A DNA stretch of 64,000 nt from CADEEL01 sp050246475. GTDB lineage: Bacteria > Pseudomonadota > Alphaproteobacteria > Caulobacterales > Aquidulcibacteraceae. Numbering within the stretch: position 1 is the first letter of the stretch; every line of letters begins with the position of its first letter. Both the position numbers and the translations under genes were made by a program. Positions 58,698 through 64,000 of this stretch are shown here, in pieces. The notes beneath the pieces are model-generated. The model saw only the letters and a program-made list of their open reading frames with translations, was not told the DNA's origin and searched no databases. The DNA lies in contig JBFWVZ010000001.1 in NCBI GenBank assembly GCA_050246475.1, positions 682,001-746,000 on the forward strand, in the 5' to 3' direction.

Positions 58698-59651
58698 CTA
58701 GCCGGACAGGGTTCCGGCGCGGAATTCCTGCGGCGTCATGCCCGCGATGTCGTTGAACGCGGCGTAGAAGCTGGAGCGCGAGCGGAAGCCCGACATTGCC
58801 GCGATCGCTTCGATGGAGGTGCGCGCTTCTTCCGGGGCGCGCAGCAGGCGCTTGGCTTCTTCGATACGCAGCCGGTTCACGTAGGTGCGGAACGTCAGCC
58901 CGCGCTCGGCATTGAGGTGCGCGGAAAGTTCGGCGGGCTTGAGCCCCGCGAGCGCGGCCGCCTTCTGCAAAGAGAGATCGGGATCGAGATAGGCGCGGCT
59001 CTCGGCCATCGCCGCGTCGATGCGATGCGCCAGCGTGAGCGCTTCCGCGGGGGGCGCGGGCTGCGCCGCGAGGCCCCGCAAAGTCTGTGAGCCGACGATG
59101 GCGTAAGCCGCGAGCGCGATGAGCCCGGCGGCGCCCACCAGCGGCACAAGGTCGAAAAGGAGCGCGTTCTCCGGCGCGGCGAGGCGCGCTAGCTGCGCGG
59201 CGTGAAGCGCGATCATGCCGGCGAGCAGCAGCGGCAAGCGCCGGTGTTCAGCACGCCCGCGCCAGCCCTGCGGCAGCTTGAGCCGCGCGGTCACGTAAAG
59301 CGCGAGCGCCGCGAGCGTGAAAACAATCTGCGCCGCGATGATCGGCCCAAGCTCGCTCGCGGGAAGCGGGCGGGCGCCGAGCGCAAGGCAAAGAAGGAGA
59401 TAGAGAAACGCCGGCGCGTAGGGCCAAGGGCCGAAGCGGCGCGTCGAAACCGTCGCGGCGACGTAATCAAAGAAAAGCGCCGAGGCGAGGAGCGCGGCGA
59501 TATCCGCCGCCGCGCCCAGCGGCGCTGAATAGAGGATCCAGGCTTCGTCCAGCGCCACGAAGAGCGCGAGCAGCGCTGCGATTAGAAGCAGAAAGCCCGC
59601 GAGCGTCAGCCGCGTGCGCGATGCGCCGAAGCGTTCTTGTGAAAGAAGCAC
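58698..59651 (-). CDS. AraC-family regulator with membrane sensor domain
   Basis: Seven or so hydrophobic helices come first (RLTLAGFLLLIAALLALFVAL and on). A cytoplasmic AraC domain follows in the last 110 residues: LSLQKAAALAGLKPAELSAHLNAERG, then SIEAIAAMSGFRSRSSFYAAFNDIAGMTPQEFR, quoted in part. This is the layout of 7TM-AraC one-component regulators. The start is unclear. A GTG at 59651 gives 317 residues but trims the first helix. A good GGGAGG at 59711-59716 is followed by a CTC, not a start codon, eight bases on. Confidence 0.78.
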   Translation of the reverse strand: MLLSQERFGASRTRLTLAGFLLLIAALLALFVALDEAWILYSAPLGAAADIAALLASALFFDYVAATVSTRRFGPWPYAPAFLYLLLCLALGARPLPASELGPIIAAQIVFTLAALALYVTARLKLPQGWRGRAEHRRLPLLLAGMIALHAAQLARLAAPENALLFDLVPLVGAAGLIALAAYAIVGSQTLRGLAAQPAPPAEALTLAHRIDAAMAESRAYLDPDLSLQKAAALAGLKPAELSAHLNAERGLTFRTYVNRLRIEEAKRLLRAPEEARTSIEAIAAMSGFRSRSSFYAAFNDIAGMTPQEFRAGTLSG

Positions 59652-59722
59652 CGCGCCGACGAGCGCGCCGTTGATCGCCGCCGCGAGATTGAGAGCCGCG
59701 AGCGCCGCCGCCTCCCGGCGCG

Positions 59723-60835
59723 CTAGACCGGCCAGCGCAAGCCGATGCGCCGCCGCTGCACCAGCGTCTGCTCCGCGCGCTGCAACGCACGCATCGCGAC
59801 TTCCGCGTTCTGATAGGAATCCGTCGCCTTCAGGGCTTCGGCGGCCAAGCGCAGACGCGACACCGCTTCTTCGAGCTTGTCGCGCGCGCCTTCGCGTTCG
59901 CCAAGCGCGGCGAGCGCGCGGCCGATCTCCTGCTGTGCTGCGCCCCACGCGCCCGGATCGGCGCTGCGGTCCACGTTGTCGAGATAGCGCTGGCGCGCAT
60001 CGAGCGATTTCTGCAGCCAGCGCGTATGCCCGCCGCGTTCGCCGAGCGAGAGCGCGCCAGAGGCGAAATCGTTCAGGATATCCATCATCACGCTGTCGCT
60101 CATCTCGGCGGGGGGATCGTCCACCAACTTGTCGAGCGCCTCGACGATGGGCTGCAGTCGTTCGGGCTTATAATCCTGCGGCCGGTTGAGCACGGGGCGG
60201 GCGCGGCGCGCGCAAGCATAAGCGAGCGCCTGCTCCACCGCTTCGGCGCCGCGGCGCGGGCGCCAATTGAGCTGCACGACATCGACATCAGGCAGCCGCC
60301 CATAGGTCGGCGTCGTGGTCATGCGCAGATCGAGCCGGCCGGTGATCGAGCGCTTGCCCCAGATGATGACGTCGGCGGCGGACTTATCGAGCGCATCGAC
60401 TGCCTGCTGCGCCACGCGCCGGCGCTTCTCGGCGTTGCCCTTGGGCGGCAGCGTTTGCAGCTTCAGCGGAAAGAGTTCGACGACGGCCTCGGCCTGGAAC
60501 GCGAACAGGCCGAAATTTTCCTCGATCGCCTCTTTCATCTGCTGGCGCACGCCCGTGTTGGCGCCTTCGATGTAGCCGATGAGGATGAGCGCGCGGTGAT
60601 CCTTGGCGCGTTTCAGGGCCTGCGCCTTGAGCGCGATCGAGGCGGCCGCGGACGCGCGCGCCATGCCCATGCCGATCCAGAAGATCGAGACGACGAGCGC
60701 GGCCACGCCCATCGACACAAAGGCCATCACCACGTCGGGATACTGGACGAAGGCCTCCAGCCACTGGCGCGGCAGCAGCCGAACCAGCTCCGGGGCGATG
60801 TTGGGAAGCGCAAGCCCGGCGGCGGGTTGAGTCAT
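59723..60835 (-). CDS. Membrane-anchored protein of unknown function
   Basis: A 370-residue protein with one strong helix at about 36-62 (VVMAFVSMGVAALVVSIFWIG). A soluble region follows with RALILIGYIEGANTGVRQQM and KSAADVIIWGKRSITGRLDLR, an alpha/beta domain reminiscent of TolB-like nucleotide- or sugar-binding folds. The C-terminal 120 residues look helical and TPR-like (GAAQQEIGRALAALGEREGARDKLEEA, in part). No family is recognised with confidence. It is separated by 71 bases from the AraC gene. Confidence 0.65.
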   Translation of the reverse strand: MTQPAAGLALPNIAPELVRLLPRQWLEAFVQYPDVVMAFVSMGVAALVVSIFWIGMGMARASAAASIALKAQALKRAKDHRALILIGYIEGANTGVRQQMKEAIEENFGLFAFQAEAVVELFPLKLQTLPPKGNAEKRRRVAQQAVDALDKSAADVIIWGKRSITGRLDLRMTTTPTYGRLPDVDVVQLNWRPRRGAEAVEQALAYACARRARPVLNRPQDYKPERLQPIVEALDKLVDDPPAEMSDSVMMDILNDFASGALSLGERGGHTRWLQKSLDARQRYLDNVDRSADPGAWGAAQQEIGRALAALGEREGARDKLEEAVSRLRLAAEALKATDSYQNAEVAMRALQRAEQTLVQRRRIGLRWPV

Positions 60836-60951
60836 GAACAGGTCCAGAACGGCGAAGCGAAAGCCATAGCATCGCGCGCGTGCGCCGCACAACGGAATTG
60901 GGCACGCCGGGCTGTTGACCGGCGCGCCGCCGCGTTTTCAGGCGAAACGGC

Positions 60952-61620
60952 CTATTGGCCTGTTTGCGCCCGGTATTTTTCCACCATCTCCTGCATGTTG
61001 GGCAGGCCCTGCATCATCTGCTCAAGGTCCGTCACCTGATAGCCCGCGGGCGGGCCGAAGAGGGCGGGATCCTGCGGGCCGCGCTGGAGCGAGGTCGTCT
61101 CCCAGACGACTTCTTCGCCATTGGTCGCGCGCAGCAGGATGCCGTCATTGGTGACGCAGCCGCGATGCGTGCCGCTTTCGTCAACGCGCTGCCATTCGTT
61201 GCCGCTTTCTCCGGCGACGTTGCAGGGGCCGACGCGCGTCACGGCCGCGGCGGTGTCGTTGGCCGATTGCGTCCACAGGGATTCAGGCGTCTGCGTGATC
61301 TGAGTCAGCGGCACGCGCATGGCGCGGCGCTGCGCGGGCATGATTGTGTAGGCCTCCTGCGCCTCGGGATTGACGATCATGATCATCTCGCCCTGATCGC
61401 CGGTGAATTCCATGCGCGTGTTCTGGCCGCTGCGCACCATCACCATGGCGCCGGTGCGCCCCTCGCTCGTCATTTGAATTTCCTGGCGGTAGGACGCCTG
61501 GAAGAGCTGCGGAAACGCGCCGCCGGCGCCGGCCTGCTGTTGCTGGCCCGTTTGTCCCGATTGCCCGCAGCCCGCGAGCAGAAGCGCGCCCGCCGCGAGC
61601 GCCAACCCGATCTTCCGCAT
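60952..61620 (-). CDS. DUF4412-like lipoprotein
   Basis: A 222-residue lipoprotein with signal RKIGLALAAGALLLAGC and Gln/Gly-rich linker (GQSGQTGQQQQAG). The mature beta-rich domain carries SYRQEIQMTSEGRTGAMVMV and GEMIMIVNPEAQEAYTIMP, the style of DUF4412/LolA-like lipoprotein folds that may bind hydrophobic ligands. It is periplasmic or outer-membrane anchored. Its N-terminus resembles those of the lipoproteins at 61681 and 62661. Confidence 0.75.
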   Translation of the reverse strand: MRKIGLALAAGALLLAGCGQSGQTGQQQQAGAGGAFPQLFQASYRQEIQMTSEGRTGAMVMVRSGQNTRMEFTGDQGEMIMIVNPEAQEAYTIMPAQRRAMRVPLTQITQTPESLWTQSANDTAAAVTRVGPCNVAGESGNEWQRVDESGTHRGCVTNDGILLRATNGEEVVWETTSLQRGPQDPALFGPPAGYQVTDLEQMMQGLPNMQEMVEKYRAQTGQ

Positions 61621-61680
61621 GAAAGCCTCCTCCGCTGATCCCTCGGGGCGCCCTTAGCATAGGGGACGGCGGGATGCGAC

Positions 61681-62184
61681 CTAATCGAGGGCGCCGAAGC
61701 GGTCGGCGTGCATGCCGTAACTGCTCCCCGTGGCGCTGTCGCGCAGCACGGTCGCGCCGTTGGCTTCCGCGATCACCGCCGCGTCGCCGAATTGCATGTT
61801 GAAGACGGATTCATAGCCCGTGGGCGTCGAGAGAAAGACTTCGACGGTGCACCCGCCCGAGCCGCAGAAGGGCGGGCTGGCGAATTCCGCGCAGCGAAAC
61901 TCGTTGGTGTCGAAGATGTAGTCCAAGCGCCCGTCGCCGTTGAAATCGGCGGTGCGCTCGAAATTGGGGCCCATGACGGGCGTGGCCTCGGCGCAGCCAT
62001 TGCTCGCGTAGGATTGGCGCGCGGCGACGATTTCGGGCGGCGGGCCTGCTGCCTCGTCAGGCTGCGTTTCTGCTTGGGCTGCGTCAGCGCCGGTCGTGGC
62101 CGCTGCATCGGCCGGGGCCTGTGCTTGGCCGCATGCGGAAAGAAGCAGTGCTGCCGCGATGAGTGCCAAGCCGATCACGCGCAT
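61681..62184 (-). CDS. Lipoprotein of unknown function
   Basis: A 167-residue lipoprotein: signal RVIGLALIAAALLLSACG, acidic Ala/Glu linker, then a small domain with ADFNGDGRLDYIFDTNEFRC, a Ca-binding FG-GAP/dockerin-like D-x-N-x-D-x-x-x-D loop. The cysteines CGSGGCTVEVF are probably disulfide-bonded. The ALLLSACGQAQAP start is nearly the same as in the protein at 62661. Function unknown. Confidence 0.7.
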   Translation of the reverse strand: MRVIGLALIAAALLLSACGQAQAPADAAATTGADAAQAETQPDEAAGPPPEIVAARQSYASNGCAEATPVMGPNFERTADFNGDGRLDYIFDTNEFRCAEFASPPFCGSGGCTVEVFLSTPTGYESVFNMQFGDAAVIAEANGATVLRDSATGSSYGMHADRFGALD

Positions 62185-62261
62185 GGATGCCTCCGCTGTT
62201 TTGTCCGCAGACGGATTAGCACAAGGGCGGCGCGGAGGCGATGGGCGCGGGCATCGCGGCG

Positions 62262-62540
62262 CTATCCGCCGCTAAAGAGAGCGCCGATCGCGGAGAAGAT
62301 TTCCCGCCTCAGGAAAAAGGTCGCAATCGCCAGCGCCACAGCAATGAGAAAGGCGAGTATTCCCGTCAGCACAAAGCCGATCCACGCGCCGACCACGAAC
62401 ATGACGCCCACGACGCTGAGCGCCCACAAACCCTCGATCTGGAACAGGTTCACCAGATAGAACCCGTAGGCCGCGCCAACATAGGCGCAAATGCCCGCCA
62501 GCCAATTCGTCGGCTGACCTTGTCTGCGTTCTCCCGCCAT
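62262..62540 (-). CDS. Small three-helix membrane protein
   Basis: A 92-residue protein with three predicted helices (AGICAYVGAAYGFYLVNLF, LSVVGVMFVVGAWIGFVLT, and FLIAVALAIATFFL). I recognise no family. The upstream 120 bases are AT-rich for this genome and hold a spaced dyad, possibly a regulated promoter. It lies in line with lipoprotein genes on both sides. Confidence 0.6.
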   Translation of the reverse strand: MAGERRQGQPTNWLAGICAYVGAAYGFYLVNLFQIEGLWALSVVGVMFVVGAWIGFVLTGILAFLIAVALAIATFFLRREIFSAIGALFSGG

Positions 62541-62597
62541 CCGCCGCCCTCCAAAGCGGCGTCAGCACAAACTGTGGAAATGTGCGCGTCAAGACGA

Positions 62598-62627
62598 GAA
62601 CATTGTCACAAATTGTACAAGATGTTC
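62598..62627. promoter_or_regulatory. Spaced dyad GAACAT-N18-ATGTTC
   Basis: GAACAT (62598-62603) and ATGTTC (62622-62627) are inverted, with a palindromic TTGTACAA (62613-62620) inside. It lies 58 bases upstream of the small membrane protein start in an unusually AT-rich patch. A regulator-binding site is plausible. Confidence 0.4.
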
Positions 62628-62660
62628 GCGCCTGGCGGGCGTTCGTCTCGAGTGTTGCGG

Positions 62661-63122
62661 CTAGTCCGGCGCCGCTTCCGCCTCGCTTTCGAGGAAGACG
62701 CTATAGACGCTCGCGTGATGGGCGCCGTCCTCGGCTTCCTCGCCGCGCGTCATCACGATGAGGCGTGCCCCGTTGGGCGCCGCGAACACGAACCGGCACG
62801 CCGCGACGCCCGTGCCGGAGCAGGATTCCACTTCCGTGTAGCCGCGCGCGAGGAAGATTGGGCCGTTGCCCGTCGCGGCCTCCGCTTGCGAAGCGGCCGG
62901 CGCCGGCGCCCAGCCCGCGTCGATCAGCGCGGTGCGCGCGGCGTCGTATGATTGGCCGTTCAATTCCGGGATCGCCGGATTGGGCGCTTGGGCCTCTTCC
63001 GCGGGCGCGCCAGGCGCCTCGGCGCCGGTGGTCGTTGCTGTCTCGCCCGGGGCCTGCGCCTGTCCGCACGCGGAGAGGAGGAGGGCGGAGGTGAGGAGGG
63101 TAGGGACGATCAAACGCGCCAT
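62661..63122 (-). CDS. PASTA-like lipoprotein
   Basis: A 153-residue lipoprotein with signal RLIVPTLLTSALLLSACG and a Pro/Ala/Glu linker. PAIPELNGQSYDAARTALIDAGW (in part, about residues 48-70) matches the P-x-x-x-G-x-S-x-x-x-A-x-x-x-L-x-x-x-G pattern of PASTA domains. A C-terminal part with one disulfide pair (SCSGTGVAAC) follows. PASTA domains often bind cell-wall fragments; here that is inference. The ATG at 63122 is preferred over an upstream in-frame start. Confidence 0.7.
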   Translation of the reverse strand: MARLIVPTLLTSALLLSACGQAQAPGETATTTGAEAPGAPAEEAQAPNPAIPELNGQSYDAARTALIDAGWAPAPAASQAEAATGNGPIFLARGYTEVESCSGTGVAACRFVFAAPNGARLIVMTRGEEAEDGAHHASVYSVFLESEAEAAPD

Positions 63123-63266
63123 GATGTTTTTCTCCGCGGTGCCAACGCGCGCCGATAACACACGGGGAGAGAAGCGGCGAGGCGTTCGGAAGAGCCGCGC
63201 GGCGCATGGTGTGTGATTCGTTAACGGACTCGGCTTCCTGGCTTTCGCGCAACCGCGCGAGGACGC

Positions 63267-63923
63267 ATGCCTGTCGAAGCCTTCCTGCAGTGCCCGCCCA
63301 CAGATTCAGCGCTTGCGAGCCCAAAGCGGCGCAGTCAGGAACGTCGGCTGCCGCGAACGCAAGTCCGTGTCGACGGCGTTTGGCTCAAGCCAAATCTTGA
63401 GGACTGGCGCCCAGCAGACGTCGTTCTCTTCTCGTCAGAAGCGAAGATCGCCGGAAGCGCCCAAACCGCGCTGGTTCGCGCGCTACAAAGTAGAGAGGTT
63501 GGCGATCCTCGTCATGCGCGGTGGACGCACATCGGGATATACGACGGTGCCGGCTCCATTTGGGACGCAAACCCTTGGGCGAATGTCGCTCGGCGGCCGC
63601 TGAAACAGGTCATCGCTCGACCGCGGTTGTTGTACGTGCGCCGACTTAGAGGATTAGCCGTCACACGGCGTGCATTGTTCGACGCCGTTCGGGCTCACTC
63701 GTCAGCTAAGTACGATTTCTTTCCGATCTTGGCGGAGCGGATCGCTCCCGACGCCGAACAATCAGAAGATCACTCTCGCGCGGCATGTTCGGTCTTTGTG
63801 AATCGCGTGCTGGTGCAGCTTGCGCGTCGCCGACTCTTTACCGATCTAACCTATCCAACGCCAGCCTCGTTTGCTGTGAGCTCTCTCTTTGAAGATGTTC
63901 CTGCGCAGTGGCGCCGGGCCTGA
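63267..63923 (+). CDS. YiiX-like permuted NlpC/P60 superfamily protein
   Basis: A 218-residue protein with the circularly permuted papain-like layout of the YiiX/YaeF group: DWRPADVVLFSS, His88 in RWTHIGIYDG, then Cys174 in RAACSVFVNRVL. Such proteins are thought to act on amide or acyl bonds in cell wall or lipids. No signal peptide is evident and the first 30 residues are basic. Base use is less GC-rich than its neighbours. The start at 63267 is a best guess. It ends one base from the convergent lepA. Confidence 0.7.
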   Translation: MPVEAFLQCPPTDSALASPKRRSQERRLPRTQVRVDGVWLKPNLEDWRPADVVLFSSEAKIAGSAQTALVRALQSREVGDPRHARWTHIGIYDGAGSIWDANPWANVARRPLKQVIARPRLLYVRRLRGLAVTRRALFDAVRAHSSAKYDFFPILAERIAPDAEQSEDHSRAACSVFVNRVLVQLARRRLFTDLTYPTPASFAVSSLFEDVPAQWRRA

Positions 63924-63924
63924 A

Positions 63925-64000
63925 TCAATCCGCATCCATCTTCAACGCCGCAATAAAGGCCTCCTGCGGGATTTCGACTTTCCCGAACTGGCGCATGCGT
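63925..64000 (-). CDS. lepA: Elongation factor 4 (LepA), C-terminal end only
   Basis: The last 24 codons read MRQFGKVEIPQEAFIAALKM and end DAD, the conserved C-terminus of LepA (usually QxGxVEIPQEAFxAxLK). LepA is a ribosomal GTPase that aids translation under stress and initiation. The rest of the gene lies beyond base 64000. Confidence 0.9.
   Translation of the reverse strand, partial: RMRQFGKVEIPQEAFIAALKMDAD

Noticed and set aside
1..64000. CRISPR array, insertion sequence, prophage or integrase
   Set aside because: No regularly spaced repeats, transposase, integrase or phage structural motif was seen; the only repeats are the short ones listed.

Overview
This 64 kb window is a GC-rich, densely packed bacterial chromosome segment. 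It most likely comes from an alphaproteobacterium near the Caulobacterales/Hyphomonadaceae. That placement rests on a GAAC-N7-GAAC SOS box in front of an imuA-imuB-dnaE2 mutasome, a mesaconyl-CoA hydratase, an ECF sigma factor resembling Caulobacter SigF, leaderless-looking promoters, and short intergenic mosaic repeats with nested hairpins. I see no insertion sequence, prophage, CRISPR array, rRNA or origin. One tRNA (Ser, GGA) is present. The window cuts hpf at its left edge and lepA at its right edge.

Left part (1-13 kb): hpf; a two-gene unit of a membrane TIR protein and a Pro-rich membrane partner; asd; a RarD-like transporter with a PPP-type phosphatase; a minus-strand group of pdxY, DUF6614, a serine hydrolase and a GT87-type membrane protein; a CoA-ester lyase with a GNAT; a second serine hydrolase divergent from a PadR regulator across a perfect dyad; and mch. 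The lyase and mch suggest C4/C5 acyl-CoA (ethylmalonyl-CoA type) metabolism. 13.3-19.3 kb is a six-gene overlapping operon (DUF4129, DUF4350, MoxR, DUF58, SpoIIM, RDD), a membrane-linked MoxR-VWA module.

19.4-24 kb carries small exported proteins of unknown role, a sulfotransferase behind a perfect 13-bp stem, an SRPBCC/ArsR pair with two perfect operators, and an ECF sigma factor with no neighbouring anti-sigma gene. 24.1-29.5 kb is the SOS mutagenesis cassette. 29.7-32.5 kb holds a LodA/LodB-like pair, probably a cysteine tryptophylquinone (CTQ) oxidase and its maturation flavoprotein, with a hairpin holding the lodA-like ribosome binding site.

32.5-48.4 kb looks like a catabolic district: TonB-dependent receptor, GPH-type symporter, amidohydrolase, carboxylesterase, SDR and LLM flavin oxidoreductase. 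It includes a tightly overlapping minus-strand operon of TetR, extradiol dioxygenase-like protein, FAH-family protein, aromatic flavin monooxygenase, amidohydrolase and alpha/beta hydrolase. That order fits hydroxylation, meta ring cleavage and hydrolytic processing of an unidentified aromatic compound. 48.4-52.9 kb has an ornithine cyclodeaminase-like enzyme and a LuxR-type regulator. Divergent from the regulator is an acyltransferase-methyltransferase pair bracketed by a 35-bp direct repeat, a candidate small signalling or modification locus.

53-64 kb returns to ordinary genes: tRNA-Ser, S41 peptidase, PaaG-like isomerase, VOC protein, msrA with a YjbR-family gene, a third serine hydrolase, a membrane AraC regulator, three lipoproteins with related N-termini, a permuted NlpC/P60-like protein, and the lepA tail. 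Gene starts were chosen from overlaps, Shine-Dalgarno (SD) sequences and family N-termini; the uncertain ones are flagged. All functional calls are from motif and family recognition only, without database searches.
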